Below, in pieces: positions 38,742 through 48,475 of a stretch of DNA of 64,000 bases. Source of the stretch: Opitutales bacterium (lineage in GTDB: Bacteria > Verrucomicrobiota > Verrucomicrobiia > Opitutales > UBA2995). Where the stretch lies: the NCBI GenBank assembly GCA_022824405.1, contig JAJDZZ010000026.1, positions 1 to 64,000 of the forward strand. The letters run 5' to 3'. The stretch's first letter is position 1. Each line of letters opens with the position of its first letter. The translations under genes and the position numbers were made by a program. The notes below the pieces were generated by a model. That model was not told the DNA's origin. It saw nothing but the letters and a program-made list of their open reading frames with translations, and ran no database searches.

Positions 38742-40802
38742 TCAACCAAATTGCTCCAACCAATCGATAATTTCCCCCGTAACCGATTCTTCCGTGGGAA
38801 GGTACATTTCCTCGAGGGTCCGGGCGAAGGGGACGGGGGAGTCGAGGGCCCCTATGCGTAGTGGCGGGGCTTCCATTTCAAAAAATAGTTCTTCCATCAT
38901 TTGGCTGACGATTTGAGCTCCGAAGCCTGAATTGAGGCGGGCCTCGTGCGCGACGATGAGCCGACCGGTTTTGCGGACCGATTCCCGAATGGGATCGAGG
39001 TCGACCGGTTTCAATGCGCGCAGGTCGATGAGTTCCAGGGAGTATTCGAATTCATCCTCCAAGAAGGCGCAGATCCTTTCGCAGGTCCCGACCATCTTCC
39101 CGTAGGTCACGAAAGTTGCGAAATGACCTTCCCGGACCAGACGCGGTTTCCAAACCCGGTGGTGGTCGCCGTGCAAAATAACATCGTCCCGCAATCCGCG
39201 ATAGAGGCCCTTATGCTCAAACAACAATACCGGATCATCGGCCTCATAAGCGGCCAGCATGGCATCGAAGGCATCCTGCACGGTGCTGGGATACAACACT
39301 TTGAGGCCGGGAAAATGGATATAGAGAGCCTCCAGTTCCTGGGAATGGAACGACCCGAAGGTGAGTCCCCCCCCGCAGGGGAAACGCAGCACCATGGGTA
39401 GCTTGGCCCCGGAGCGGAAATAAAAGGTTCCCGCGTTCAGGCAAATTTGGGTGGTGGCGTCGGTGGCAAAATCGGCAAATTGAAATTCAATGACGGGCCG
39501 GTGACCGTTGAAAGCCAGGCCGATTCCGTATCCGACGGTGGCCGATTCCGCCAAAGGTGTATTCAAAACCCTCTCTCGGCCAAACGCATCGAAAAGGCCA
39601 TCGGTAACCTTGAAGGCGCCCCCATAGGTGGCGATGTCCTGGCCCATGATAATGGAAACGTCGGAGTCCTCCAGGATCATTCTATGGGCGTGGTTCAAGG
39701 CCTGGGCGAAAGTCAGGTTTTTGACAACGGAATCCCGTTTCTTCCATTGCATTGGGGTAAGGGTATGGGAGAACGATTCTCTTTCCAGGTCCTGCTCCAG
39801 GATGGGAGGCTGAGCCATGGATACCTCGATGCAGGCATCCAAGAAAGCATCGATTTCTCTTTCGGCCTGGACAATGGCTTCGGACCCCAAGGACCGGATC
39901 AACCTTTCCCTCAGGATAGGATTGGCGTCTCTTCGGTTCCAGTTTTCCAGGATATCCTCCGTGAGGTAATGGCAGGTGTCGTAAGCGGCGTGGCCCTGCA
40001 AGCGCAGGGTTTTGACCTCCACCACGGTTGGTTTGCCGGACTGGCGAACTTCGGCAAAAATTCGGTTGAATGCGGTGAGGATTTCTTCCGTCCGGGAAAT
40101 CTCCAGAATGGTATAATCCATCCCGTAACCGGTGGCCCGGCTGGCCAGGGATTCGACCGCACATTGCTCACCGATAGGGGTGGAGTAGGCGTACTCGTTG
40201 TTTTCAATGACAAATACCATGGGGATATTCAGTACGGAGGCCAAGTTCATGGTCTCGTGGATATCCCCGGTGCTGGATGCTCCGTCCCCGATAAATCCGA
40301 TCCCCAGGGCATTGTGACCCAAACGCCTCTGGGAATCGATAGCGCCCAGGACACTGGCAATTATGGGCCCCAAATGACTGATGATGGGCAGGCTGCGGTT
40401 TAGCGGGTCACCGTGGTGAACATTGCCTTCCCGTCCTAGGGTGGGGCTGCCCGAATTGGCCATGTACTGACACAGGTGATCGCAGAGATGGTCGCTCCAG
40501 ATCAGATGGGACGCCAGATTGCGGTGGGAAAAACAAACCACGTCGATCTCCCGGTCCAGCAAAAGACCGATGGGGGCGGCCAGTCCCTCGTTTCCCTGAC
40601 CCCCGGCCAAGGTGCCGTAAACCAATCCCTGCCGAAACAGATCCCGCAACCTGTCATCTGTCCTGCGCGCCAGATACATCCAATGGTAGACCCGGTTCAA
40701 GGCCCCCTCGATGTCTTCCAGATCTCGCGCTGGCAAACTGCGCTTTTGAAGGATTTCCGGCGCTTCGGGATAGGGAATGTCGGGACGATAATGGGGATGC
40801 AT
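38742..40802 (-). CDS. 2-oxoacid dehydrogenase E1, fused alpha and beta subunits
   Basis: A 686-residue thiamine-diphosphate enzyme joining E1-alpha (about 1-345) and E1-beta (about 360-686). The ThDP motif is GFIGDGASSTGDIHETMNLASVLNIPMVFVIENN, the alpha activation segment GREGNVHHGD, and the beta half holds GQDIATYGGAFKVTDGL, a typical transketolase-like pyrimidine domain. It probably decarboxylates pyruvate or branched-chain 2-oxo acids. Similar alpha-beta fusions are known in Chlamydiae and Bacteroidetes. No E2 or E3 gene is near. It heads the operon ahead of kdsC (3-nt gap), which joins central metabolism to LPS synthesis; no function in LPS is implied. Confidence 0.9.
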   Translation of the reverse strand: MHPHYRPDIPYPEAPEILQKRSLPARDLEDIEGALNRVYHWMYLARRTDDRLRDLFRQGLVYGTLAGGQGNEGLAAPIGLLLDREIDVVCFSHRNLASHLIWSDHLCDHLCQYMANSGSPTLGREGNVHHGDPLNRSLPIISHLGPIIASVLGAIDSQRRLGHNALGIGFIGDGASSTGDIHETMNLASVLNIPMVFVIENNEYAYSTPIGEQCAVESLASRATGYGMDYTILEISRTEEILTAFNRIFAEVRQSGKPTVVEVKTLRLQGHAAYDTCHYLTEDILENWNRRDANPILRERLIRSLGSEAIVQAEREIDAFLDACIEVSMAQPPILEQDLERESFSHTLTPMQWKKRDSVVKNLTFAQALNHAHRMILEDSDVSIIMGQDIATYGGAFKVTDGLFDAFGRERVLNTPLAESATVGYGIGLAFNGHRPVIEFQFADFATDATTQICLNAGTFYFRSGAKLPMVLRFPCGGGLTFGSFHSQELEALYIHFPGLKVLYPSTVQDAFDAMLAAYEADDPVLLFEHKGLYRGLRDDVILHGDHHRVWKPRLVREGHFATFVTYGKMVGTCERICAFLEDEFEYSLELIDLRALKPVDLDPIRESVRKTGRLIVAHEARLNSGFGAQIVSQMMEELFFEMEAPPLRIGALDSPVPFARTLEEMYLPTEESVTGEIIDWLEQFG

Positions 40803-40866
40803 ACTCTATCGAATCTGGGAACCCTGCGCCTTGTTCCGAGCAGAGGCAAAACAATAAAATCCGCGC

Positions 40867-41526
40867 TTATCCGGCCAGGTCCAAAACAGCCGAAACCCAC
40901 CGGGCCATACCGGTTTCCACGTCGGAAATCCTGGGTCCGAGCATATAGGCGGGGGTGGAAACGATCTTCAAATCCTCATCGATCACAAAAGCTTCCACCG
41001 GGCAATTGACGTGCTTGGCTCCGCTTGCTTCCAGGGCGGTCGCGGTATCCTCATCGTTGCCCACGGTCAGGCGGACCCCTTTTCTACCGAAAATCCTGGC
41101 GGCAATGGCGGGCGAAATGCAGGCAAATCCGATGGGATGACCCGCTTCGTGGAACTTTCGGAGAAAATCGGCCACGCTTTTTTCCACGCTGCACCCGGCC
41201 CCATCCACGGCAAACGAACTCAGGTTCTTGGCCGCGCCGTAACCCCCGGGTAAAACGGCCGCATCGTAGTCTTCCACCTGCAAGTCCGCCACTCTCGTTA
41301 CCGGACCTCGGGCAATTCGGGCGGATTCCACCAGGACGTTGCGCGTTTCACCTTGCGCCACTTCCCCCGTTTGATGGTTCACCACGTGAAACTGATCGAT
41401 GTCGGGAGCCGCAACCGTTACATCGGCGCCCGCCTTATCCAACGCCAGAAGGGTCAAAACCGATTCATGAATTTCCGCTCCATCGTATACGCCGCAGCCC
41501 GAAAGAATAAGAACAACACGTTTCAT
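40867..41526 (-). CDS. elbB: ElbB-like DJ-1/PfpI family protein
   Basis: 219-residue isoprenoid-biosynthesis-associated protein ElbB (DJ-1/PfpI superfamily, class I amidotransferase-like fold). Start RVVLILSGCGVYDGAEIHES is diagnostic. The nucleophile cysteine sits in GFACISPAIAARIF, and VLPGGYGAAKNLSSFA is a conserved loop. E. coli ElbB is reported to have weak glyoxalase activity and no clear role. The gene is on the same strand as the E1 gene, 64 nt upstream, and could share its promoter. No signal peptide. Confidence 0.92.
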   Translation of the reverse strand: MKRVVLILSGCGVYDGAEIHESVLTLLALDKAGADVTVAAPDIDQFHVVNHQTGEVAQGETRNVLVESARIARGPVTRVADLQVEDYDAAVLPGGYGAAKNLSSFAVDGAGCSVEKSVADFLRKFHEAGHPIGFACISPAIAARIFGRKGVRLTVGNDEDTATALEASGAKHVNCPVEAFVIDEDLKIVSTPAYMLGPRISDVETGMARWVSAVLDLAG

Positions 41527-41596
41527 AATGAGCCAACCTTAAATACTGACGTGGAAAATGTGAAGCCGCGAAATCAAGACCGGCCCATTGAGAATT

Positions 41597-41673
41597 TGGT
41601 CGGGCCGAGGAGATTTGAACTCCTGACCCCTTGCACCCCATGCAAGTGCGCTACCAGGCTGCGCTACGGCCCG
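41597..41673 (-). tRNA. tRNA-Pro (anticodon GGG)
   Basis: Cloverleaf on the minus strand: acceptor arms CGGGCCG and CGGCCCG pair perfectly, the anticodon stem is CTTGC/GCAAG with loop ATGGGGT, giving anticodon GGG. The T-loop GTTCAAATC is typical. Discriminator A and an encoded CCA (41597-41599) follow. The length is 77 nt including CCA. Confidence 0.95.
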
Positions 41674-41870
41674 AACCAATAAATAAAGGGGGAGAGTCTG
41701 GGAACTTTTCGCTCTCAGGGTCAAACCTCGAATTTTTCCAGTTTGAGATTTTATCGGGAATGTCCTCGACCTGGCCATCGAGGATTGCCTCCGCGGTTAT
41801 GGCAAGGTCATCCATCGCGAGCGCAGGCCTTACTCATGGCCGAAGACCCGGAATCGACCGGGAAGTTAAA

Positions 41871-41957
41871 TGGTGCCTGGAGAGGGGGTCGAACCCTCAC
41901 TCCCGTAAGGGAACCGGATTTTGAGTCCGGCGCGTCTGCCAATTCCGCCATCCAGGC
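41871..41957 (-). tRNA. tRNA-Leu (anticodon CAA)
   Basis: Class II tRNA on the minus strand. Acceptor GCCTGGA pairs with TCCAGGC, the anticodon stem is CCGGA/TCCGG with loop CTCAAAA (anticodon CAA), and a long variable arm (TCCCTTACGGGA) marks leucine. The T-loop is GGTTCGACCC. Discriminator A and encoded CCA (41871-41873) are present. The space between the two tRNA genes (41674-41870) shows nothing else. Confidence 0.95.
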
Positions 41958-42023
41958 CGATGAGGAGGAGCATTCAAGGGGTGTTGGAGAATGCCGTCAA
42001 ACGTTGATTTATTGGGTAGTCGC

Positions 42024-43250
42024 CTACTTCCTTCCACCGCCTTGGGCCCGGTGGCGGGCACGCAACCGCAGACCCTGCAGGCGAATAAAACCGGTTGCGT
42101 CGTCGGGATTGTAATCGCTTTCCACTCCTTCCATGGACGCCACGTTCTGGTCGTAAAGTGAGATGGGGGATTTTCGCCCTACCGTGATGACATTGCCCTT
42201 GTACAGTTTGAGCCTCACCGTTCCGGAAACGGTTTCCTGGCTTTTGTCGATCAGGGCCTGCAGGGCTTCCCGCTCGGGCGAATACCAGAATCCGTAGTAG
42301 ACCAACTCGGCGTATTTCGGAATCAGACTGTCCCGCAAATGCATGAGGTCCCGGTCCATGGTCAGGGTTTCCATCTGGCGGTGAGCCTGCCATAGAAGGG
42401 TGCCTCCCGGGGTTTCATAAACGCCCCGGCTCTTCATGCCGACGAAACGGTTTTCCACCAAATCGACCCGTCCGATGCCGTGTTTGCCCGCCAGTCGATT
42501 CAAATTGCGGAGGACTTGGGCGGGTGAGAGAGCTTCGCCATTGACCTCGGTGCAATCGCCCCGCTCAAAGGTCAGTTCGACGTACTCGGGGGTATCCGGG
42601 GCATCCTGGGGATCGACGGAAAGTTTGAACATGGATTTGTTTTCCGGAACGGTGGGATCGAACCAGGGGTCTTCCAATATCCCCGCCTCATAGGAAATGT
42701 GTAACAAGTTGCGATCCATCGAATAGGGCCTGGAGGCGGTGGCCTCCACGTCGATTTGATGTTGTGTGCAGAATTCGATCATCTCCCGCCGACCCGGAAA
42801 AGCATCCCGGAAGGTTTTCATGCGCCAGGGTGAAATCACTTTCAGGTCGGGCGCCAGGGCGGCGTAGGTGAGCTCGAATCTGACCTGATCGTTGCCTTTT
42901 CCGGTGGCTCCGTGGGCCAGTGAATCGGCCTGGGTAGTGCGTGCAATATCGATTTGGGCTTTGGCGATGAGGGGACGGGCAATGGAAGTTCCGAGAAGGT
43001 ATTGGCCCTCGTAGACCGCGTTGGCCCGCAGGATGGGAAAAACAAAATCGCGGGCAAATTCTTCCACCAGGTCCGTGCTGAAATGGACGCTTGCTCCCGT
43101 CGCGGTGGCTTTTTCTTCCAAGCCATCCAGCTCCTCCTCCTGCCCCAAATCCGCGGCGAAGGTGACGATTTCGGCTTGGTAGCGATCTTTTAACCACCGC
43201 ACCAGCACGGAGGTATCCAAACCCCCGGAATAGGCTAAGACGATTTTCAT
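42024..43250 (-). CDS. argG: Argininosuccinate synthase
   Basis: 408-residue ATP-dependent ligase joining citrulline and aspartate. The N-terminal ATP P-loop-like motif is [17 protein letters not shown], followed by the ASS signature [15 protein letters not shown] and SPWR in the aspartate/citrulline site. C-terminal helix [23 protein letters not shown] belongs to the tetramerisation tail. It is the last gene of the arginine cluster, 17 nt downstream of argF. The C-terminus ends with a basic tail ([14 protein letters not shown]). argH is not in the window. Confidence 0.97.
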   Translation of the reverse strand: MKIVLAYSGGLDTSVLVRWLKDRYQAEIVTFAADLGQEEELDGLEEKATATGASVHFSTDLVEEFARDFVFPILRANAVYEGQYLLGTSIARPLIAKAQIDIARTTQADSLAHGATGKGNDQVRFELTYAALAPDLKVISPWRMKTFRDAFPGRREMIEFCTQHQIDVEATASRPYSMDRNLLHISYEAGILEDPWFDPTVPENKSMFKLSVDPQDAPDTPEYVELTFERGDCTEVNGEALSPAQVLRNLNRLAGKHGIGRVDLVENRFVGMKSRGVYETPGGTLLWQAHRQMETLTMDRDLMHLRDSLIPKYAELVYYGFWYSPEREALQALIDKSQETVSGTVRLKLYKGNVITVGRKSPISLYDQNVASMEGVESDYNPDDATGFIRLQGLRLRARHRAQGGGRK

Positions 43251-43267
43251 AATTATTGCGGTATGGG

Positions 43268-44212
43268 TTAATGCTTATTGGTTTCGGCCAGCACAGCCAG
43301 GATGGCTTTCTGGGTATGCAACCGATTTTCCGCCTGATCGAACACAATTGAAGCCCGACTGTCCATTACCTCCCGCGTAACTTCCAAACCCGGGTGGGCC
43401 GGCAAACAATGCATGAACAGGGCCTCCGGTTTGGCCCGGGCCATTATGGATGCGTTGACTTGGTAGGGAGACATGATGTCGAGACGGTCGGAGGCTTCGC
43501 CTTCCTTGCCCATGCTCACCCAGACGTCGGTGTAGATCACATCGGCGTTTTCCGCGGCTTCCATCGGGTCGGTATGAAAGGTGTAAGTCGGGGCGTATCC
43601 GGAAGACTCGATGACAGCCTCGATTTCGGGTCCCGGCGCGTATTGGCCCGGCCCGGCCAGGGCCACTTCCATTCCGAAGAGCGAACCTCCCAGCGCCCAG
43701 GAATTGGCCATGTTGCTGGCCGCGTCGCCAAAAAAGGCAATTTTCTTGCCCTTCAATGCATCCAGGAAGCGCTTACCGTCCGACCAACGTTCCAACAGGG
43801 TAAAGGCGTCGGAATAAACCTGACAAGGGTGCAGGAAGTCGGAGAGGGCGTTTACCACGGGAATGCTGCCATGGGCGGCGAATTGCTCCAGTAAGGTGTG
43901 CTCGTAACAACGGATGATGAGGCCGTGCAGGTAGCGGGATAGAACCTGGGCGGTGTCTTCGACGCTCTCTCCCCGGCTCAGTTGAATCTCATCCTGATTG
44001 ATATGGACGGGATGGCCTCCCAGTTCCTGAATGCCCACCCGGAAGGATATCCTGGTCCGAGTGCTGGCCTTGAAAAAAATCATGCCCCAGGATTGATTCC
44101 CCAAAACGGACATCCCCCCTTCTCCCCGGGTTTTCTTGAAGGCCTGGGATAGGGAAAAAACTTTTTCGACTTCGGAGTCCGTCAGGTCGGTCGATTTCAG
44201 AAAGTGTTTCAT
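43268..44212 (-). CDS. argF: Ornithine carbamoyltransferase
   Basis: 314-residue transferase that makes citrulline from ornithine and carbamoyl phosphate. The carbamoyl-phosphate motif is [12 protein letters not shown], the second phosphate-site motif is [10 protein letters not shown], and the ornithine loop is [12 protein letters not shown] with catalytic cysteine in [13 protein letters not shown]. The expected HCLPAHRG loop is HCLPAHPG here, a small deviation in the family signature. The gene lies 13 nt after argD and 17 nt before argG. Confidence 0.95.
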   Translation of the reverse strand: MKHFLKSTDLTDSEVEKVFSLSQAFKKTRGEGGMSVLGNQSWGMIFFKASTRTRISFRVGIQELGGHPVHINQDEIQLSRGESVEDTAQVLSRYLHGLIIRCYEHTLLEQFAAHGSIPVVNALSDFLHPCQVYSDAFTLLERWSDGKRFLDALKGKKIAFFGDAASNMANSWALGGSLFGMEVALAGPGQYAPGPEIEAVIESSGYAPTYTFHTDPMEAAENADVIYTDVWVSMGKEGEASDRLDIMSPYQVNASIMARAKPEALFMHCLPAHPGLEVTREVMDSRASIVFDQAENRLHTQKAILAVLAETNKH

Positions 44213-44225
44213 GAATGCATAAGGC

Positions 44226-45449
44226 TCAAGGTTTCGAGGTCATGGTTTTCCCATAAGCGGTCAAGGCGTTGTCCAATGTCAGAACCGATTGCCGCAGGGA
44301 GGCTTCGGAAACGGTCAGGGGGGGAAGCAGACGCAGAACGTTACCGCTGGCCGCCACGGTGAGGAGGCCGGCCTGCTGCAGAAGCTTGCGAAGTTCGCCG
44401 GGGTCCTCTTTCAGTTGGAGACCGATGAGAAATCCCCTTCCCCGTATTTCCACAATCAGATCGTGCCGCTTTTGCAGATCCACGAGCTGTTCGATCCAGG
44501 GGGCGCTCAATTTTCTCACTCGCGACAGGAGGTTTTCTTCTTCCATGGTTTGCAGAATGGCGAGGGCGGCGGCGCATCCCAACGGGTTTCCGCCAAAGGT
44601 GCTACCGTGACTGCCGGGGGTAAAGAGATCGGCGTAGGCATCGGATATCCAGACGGCGCCAATGGGAAATCCTCCGCCCAGACCCTTGGCCATTCCGATG
44701 GCATCGGGAGTAATCCCGGCGATTTCATGGGCCAGGAAGGAGCCCGTTCTCCCCGTGCCGCTCTGCACTTCATCCAGAAGCAAGAGGATCCCGTTATCGG
44801 TGCAAAGGGTTCTCAAATCCCGGAGGAATTCCCTGTCGGCTACGTGGATACCGCCCTCCCCCTGGATGGGTTCGACCAGGATTGCCGCCGTATCCCGGTC
44901 GATCAAGGCGGCAAAACTTTCGCTGTCGTTAAATTGCGCGACCGCAAAATTTGGCAGGAGCGGTTTAAAACTATTTTGGATCTTGGGTTGCGGGGTGGCG
45001 CTCATGCCCCCGAAGGTCCTTCCGTGAAAGGCGTTGCTGGAAACGATCACCTTGAAGGGGTTTGTTCCCGCTTCCCTTTTTTTCGCCCCGAACAATCGGG
45101 TGAGTTTGATCAGGGTTTCGCTCGCTTCGGTTCCGCTGTTACAGAAGAATAAACGTCCCGGGGCGATCCTCTCCACCAGGGATTCGGCCAGTTTGGCCTG
45201 GGGTTCATTCCGGAACAAGTTGCTCACGTGGATGATCTTTTCGGCCTGTCTCCCGATTGCCGCTACCAGATTCGGGTGGCAATGCCCGATGGAAGTGGTG
45301 GCTATCCCGGAAGTGAAATCAAGGTATTCATTCCCCCGATCGTCCCACACTTTCTCCCCTTTCCCCTTGACCAGGGTGAGGTTCGGAGTGGCGTAATTGT
45401 TCAACCAATACCGATGATATAAGGATTCTGTTTTGTTTTCCTGGCGCAC
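44226..45449 (-). CDS. argD: Acetylornithine aminotransferase
   Basis: About 407-residue class III PLP aminotransferase acting in arginine synthesis. The PLP lysine is in GMAKGLGGGFPIGAVW, and LLLDEVQSGTGRTGSFLAHE is a conserved aspartate-containing segment. The start is uncertain: the frame is open upstream to TTG 45515, inside argB. A GTG at 45449 gives normal length and a 19-nt gap to argB, and is chosen, but it has no Shine-Dalgarno sequence; TTG 45479 is the other candidate. Gene order C-B-D-F-G supports ArgD over ornithine aminotransferase. Confidence 0.9.
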   Translation of the reverse strand: MRQENKTESLYHRYWLNNYATPNLTLVKGKGEKVWDDRGNEYLDFTSGIATTSIGHCHPNLVAAIGRQAEKIIHVSNLFRNEPQAKLAESLVERIAPGRLFFCNSGTEASETLIKLTRLFGAKKREAGTNPFKVIVSSNAFHGRTFGGMSATPQPKIQNSFKPLLPNFAVAQFNDSESFAALIDRDTAAILVEPIQGEGGIHVADREFLRDLRTLCTDNGILLLLDEVQSGTGRTGSFLAHEIAGITPDAIGMAKGLGGGFPIGAVWISDAYADLFTPGSHGSTFGGNPLGCAAALAILQTMEEENLLSRVRKLSAPWIEQLVDLQKRHDLIVEIRGRGFLIGLQLKEDPGELRKLLQQAGLLTVAASGNVLRLLPPLTVSEASLRQSVLTLDNALTAYGKTMTSKP

Positions 45450-45468
45450 TTTATGGGGGGGGTTGAGG

Positions 45469-46365
45469 CTAATGGACAATTTCCGTTCCCACTCCTTTAT
45501 CGGTGAAGATTTCAAGCAGTATGCTGTGGGGGAGGTTCCCCGGAACGAAGTGGACCCTGTGTACCCCTTCCCGCAGCGCAGTGATGGCCGAATCGACCTT
45601 GGGGAGCATCCCTTTCCCGATGATCCCTTCTCTTTTCAGTTGGGGCACTTCACTTTTCCTCAGGTGGGAGATGATGGATTGGCCATCCCCGGGGTCCCTC
45701 AGGAGTCCGGGCACATCCGTCAGGTAAACCAGCCGCCGGGCCCGCAGGGAACAGGCCACGTGCGCCGCGGCGACATCGGCGTTTATGTTGTAGAGGTTAT
45801 TTTTGTCGTCCCCGCCCAACGGTGAAACAACGGGGGTATATCCCTGTGAAATGGCCCGCTTGAGGAGGTGGGTTTTCACATATTGAATTTCCCCTACGAA
45901 ACCGATATCCATTTCCTGGCCGCGGTGATTCCTGCCCAGTTTCCGGCAGGAAAAAAGGTTTTGTCCGGCCAGGGACAACGGTTTGCCCTTTTTGGCCTGG
46001 ATGATTTGGCAAATATCCAAATTAACCGAATGGTTTAAGGTCTTTTCCACGATGGAAATCGTTTTCTCATCCGTGTAGCGCAGGCCGTCGATAAAGACGG
46101 GTTTTATTCCAGCTTCCTCCATGGCGGCGGAAATGGCCTTACCGCCGCCGTGCACTACCACTACCTGAATGCCCACCGAGGCGAGAAACACGATATCGGT
46201 TGCAACCCGGGTTCTGACAGCGGGGTCGGGGTCATCCATGAAACTTCCACCGTACTTGATCACGAAGATACTCCCGTGAAACTCCTGAATGTAGGGCAGG
46301 GCTTCCAGTAATACCTCTGCCTTGGCGATGATTTCAGCTTCGGATGGTGTGGGGATGGTTTTCAT
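45469..46365 (-). CDS. argB: Acetylglutamate kinase
   Basis: 298-residue amino-acid kinase family enzyme phosphorylating N-acetylglutamate, the first committed kinase in arginine synthesis and a usual site of arginine feedback inhibition. The glycine-rich nucleotide loop is FVIKYGGSFMDDP, the acetylglutamate loop VVVVHGGGKAISAAM, and the helix-capping NINADVAAAHVA and LTDVPGLLRDP are typical. The ATG at 46365 is preferred over in-frame codons upstream (to 46404) that overlap argC. It starts 7 nt after the argC stop, with AAGG as a weak ribosome site. Confidence 0.96.
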   Translation of the reverse strand: MKTIPTPSEAEIIAKAEVLLEALPYIQEFHGSIFVIKYGGSFMDDPDPAVRTRVATDIVFLASVGIQVVVVHGGGKAISAAMEEAGIKPVFIDGLRYTDEKTISIVEKTLNHSVNLDICQIIQAKKGKPLSLAGQNLFSCRKLGRNHRGQEMDIGFVGEIQYVKTHLLKRAISQGYTPVVSPLGGDDKNNLYNINADVAAAHVACSLRARRLVYLTDVPGLLRDPGDGQSIISHLRKSEVPQLKREGIIGKGMLPKVDSAITALREGVHRVHFVPGNLPHSILLEIFTDKGVGTEIVH

Positions 46366-46372
46366 GGCAGCC

Positions 46373-47398
46373 TTACGAGAGCCCCGCTGTTTCCTCGAAC
46401 CCAAGCCAATGGTTCATGATTTGGATGGCCTGACCGGCCGCTCCTTTGGTCAGATTATCCAGAGCGGAGGTGACGATGAGATGGTCCGTCCTCTCATCCC
46501 AAGTGGCGGAGATATCGATCCGGTTGGTGTAGACCACGTGCTTGGTATCGGGAGTATTTCCCGAATCGAGCAGTCCGACAAAGGGTTTGGCTGCATAAGC
46601 TTTTTGCCAGCTTTGGTAGACGGCTTCGGTTACAGCCCCGGGTCCGGGGACCGTAATGGTCGTGGCGATGCCCCGGTTCATGGGAGCGAGGTGGGGGGTA
46701 AACTGAACCGAGACGGGTTTCCCGGCGGCGGAACCGAGTTGCTCCTCAATTTCCGGGATATGCCGATGGTTGGCCAATCCGTAGGCCTTCACGCTTTCGT
46801 TTCTCTCACAATAAATGAATCCCTCGGCCACTTTTCTTCCGGCTCCACTGATCCCGCTCATGGAATTTATCACGATGCCTTTACGGGGAAGGATTCCATC
46901 CTGAAAAAGGGGTATCAGGGGTATCAGAATGCTGGTCGGATAACACCCCGGGGCGGCGATGAGTCGGCGACCTTTCCAAGCCTCTCCGGAAATTTCCGGA
47001 ATAACGTAGGAAGATTTGGACAGCCAGTCGGGATGCGGGTGGGCGCGGCCGTAGTATTGCCGGTAGAGGGTAGGGGAGGAGAGCCGGTAGTCGGCGCTCA
47101 GGTCTACGACTTTTTTCCCCGCCCGGCACAGGGGGATGGCATATTCGCTCGCTACCCCGTGCGGCAGGGCCAGAAAAACCAGGTCGAGATGCGGATTTTC
47201 CGCCAATTCGCGGGGGTCCGAGGCCGTGAAGGACAAGTCGCCCGCACGATTTATCAAGGAAGGGAACACCTGTTGGACTTTCTGCCCGTGCCTGGTGCGG
47301 GAAGTGACGGCCGTCACCTCGATATGGGGATGCCGCAACAGCAGAGTGAGTAAAACCTCTCCCGAATAACCGGAAGCGCCTACGATGCCGATATTCAT
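46373..47398 (-). CDS. argC: N-acetyl-gamma-glutamyl-phosphate reductase
   Basis: 341-residue NADPH-dependent reductase, third enzyme of arginine synthesis. The Rossmann motif is IGIVGASGYSGEVLLTLLLRHP, the catalytic cysteine sits in IAAPGCYPTSILIPLIPL, and the histidine loop is QFTPHLAPMNRGIATT. The full length and order argC-argB-argD match biosynthetic clusters. It is the first arg gene, 122 nt after rpsI, so it may be read from the ribosomal-protein promoter or from its own in that gap. Confidence 0.97.
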   Translation of the reverse strand: MNIGIVGASGYSGEVLLTLLLRHPHIEVTAVTSRTRHGQKVQQVFPSLINRAGDLSFTASDPRELAENPHLDLVFLALPHGVASEYAIPLCRAGKKVVDLSADYRLSSPTLYRQYYGRAHPHPDWLSKSSYVIPEISGEAWKGRRLIAAPGCYPTSILIPLIPLFQDGILPRKGIVINSMSGISGAGRKVAEGFIYCERNESVKAYGLANHRHIPEIEEQLGSAAGKPVSVQFTPHLAPMNRGIATTITVPGPGAVTEAVYQSWQKAYAAKPFVGLLDSGNTPDTKHVVYTNRIDISATWDERTDHLIVTSALDNLTKGAAGQAIQIMNHWLGFEETAGLS

Positions 47399-47459
47399 TG
47401 GAATGTTGTGCTGTTTATGGGTTGAATAAGGTATTGACGGATTACTTGTTAATCAGGAA

Positions 47460-47487
47460 GCCCTCCATGACCGTGACCAGGGAGGGC
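47460..47487 (-). terminator. Stem-loop between rpsI and argC
   Basis: A 7-bp perfect stem GCCCTCC/GGAGGGC with a 14-nt loop lies 33 nt after the rpsI stop. No U-run follows on the minus strand, so intrinsic termination is doubtful; a pause site or processing hairpin separating rplM-rpsI from the arg genes is equally likely. Confidence 0.3.
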
Positions 47488-47520
47488 GTAAAAAGAGAGA
47501 ACTCGTTGGTCCCGGGAGTT

Positions 47521-47916
47521 TTAACGCTTGGAAAACTGGAAGCGTTTCCGGGCGCCGGGCTGGCCTGCCTTTTTACGCTCGCGTCGGCGGGGATCCCGAC
47601 GAAGATGACCGGCCTTTTTCAGGGGCGATCTCAATTCCTCGTCATATTTGAGAAGGGCTCTGGAAATACCCAGGGCACAGGCTCCCGCCTGACCGTTCAC
47701 ACCCCCGCCCCGAACTTTGGCCACGACGTCGAATTTGTCCTTCAGGTCCACCGTTTGAAAGGGTTGTTCAACCGTTCTAACAGCCTGATCCAGACAGAAA
47801 TAGGCATTCAGTTCCTTGTCGTTTACCGTGATGTTTCCCGCCCCTTTCCGGAGGCGGACCCGTGCCGTGGCAGTCTTGCGACGGCCGGTACCGAGAAATA
47901 CTTCCTGGGCGCTCAT
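47521..47916 (-). CDS. rpsI: 30S ribosomal protein S9
   Basis: 131-residue S9. The N-terminus (GTGRRKTATARVRLRKGAG), the central GGGVNGQAGACALGISRAL and the basic C-terminal tail ending in RKRFQFSKR match the family; the terminal arginine reaches the P-site tRNA. It follows rplM with a one-nucleotide gap, the near-universal L13-S9 pair. Confidence 0.98.
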   Translation of the reverse strand: MSAQEVFLGTGRRKTATARVRLRKGAGNITVNDKELNAYFCLDQAVRTVEQPFQTVDLKDKFDVVAKVRGGGVNGQAGACALGISRALLKYDEELRSPLKKAGHLRRDPRRRERKKAGQPGARKRFQFSKR

Positions 47917-47917
47917 G

Positions 47918-48349
47918 TCAGAGAGGTTGGAGCGGGATGGGCTCTTGGGCCTTGTGAGGGTGTTCCGGTCCGGAATAGATTTTCAATTTGCGCAACATCA
48001 GGCGACCCAAGTTGTTTTTGGGCAACATGCCCTTGACGGCGTGGTGGAGGATGAAATTCGGCCTCCTGGCCCTGAAATCGGCCACGTTCCGATACTTTTC
48101 ATTACCCACCCAACCGGTGTAGAACATGTATTGCTTTTGGTCTTCCTTCTTTCCGGTCACCGCAACTTTATCCGCATTGGTGACGATGACGAAATCTCCG
48201 GTGTCGACATGTGGAGTGTAGATCGGCTTGCCCCGGCCGCGCAAGGTGTCGGCTATCCTGACGGCCAGTCGGCCCAGGGTCTGGCCGGTTGCGTCCACCA
48301 CGTACCACTTCCGTTGCACTGTCTCTTTTCTGGCCAGAGTGGTTTTCAT
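47918..48349 (-). CDS. rplM: 50S ribosomal protein L13
   Basis: 143-residue L13, an early 23S-binding protein. Start [20 protein letters not shown] and the segment [16 protein letters not shown] are conserved, and the [21 protein letters not shown] motif is the family signature. It is the first gene of the rplM-rpsI unit. The promoter probably lies in 48350-48425, between this start and the terminator of the preceding gene. Confidence 0.98.
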   Translation of the reverse strand: MKTTLARKETVQRKWYVVDATGQTLGRLAVRIADTLRGRGKPIYTPHVDTGDFVIVTNADKVAVTGKKEDQKQYMFYTGWVGNEKYRNVADFRARRPNFILHHAVKGMLPKNNLGRLMLRKLKIYSGPEHPHKAQEPIPLQPL

Positions 48350-48425
48350 GTGATTTGAGAAAAGTGAGGGAAAATGCAGGGTTGTAATCGCTTTGTCAAC
48401 TATGGAAGAGAGGGGAATGAAAAAT

Positions 48426-48456
48426 AAAAAGCCTGTCCGGGGGGGACAGGCTTTTT
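48426..48456. terminator. Strong bidirectional intrinsic terminator
   Basis: An 8-bp stem GCCTGTCC/GGACAGGC (48431-48438, 48444-48451) with a 5-G loop, flanked by A5 and T5. It would stop minus-strand transcription of the beta-barrel gene ending at 48476, so rplM-rpsI needs its own promoter. It can also function on the plus strand. Confidence 0.92.
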
Positions 48457-48475
48457 GGGTAAATTTGTCGTGGGA

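Noticed and set aside
47398-48036. Plus-strand frame opposite rpsI/rplM
   Set aside because: The ribosomal proteins on the minus strand are unambiguous.
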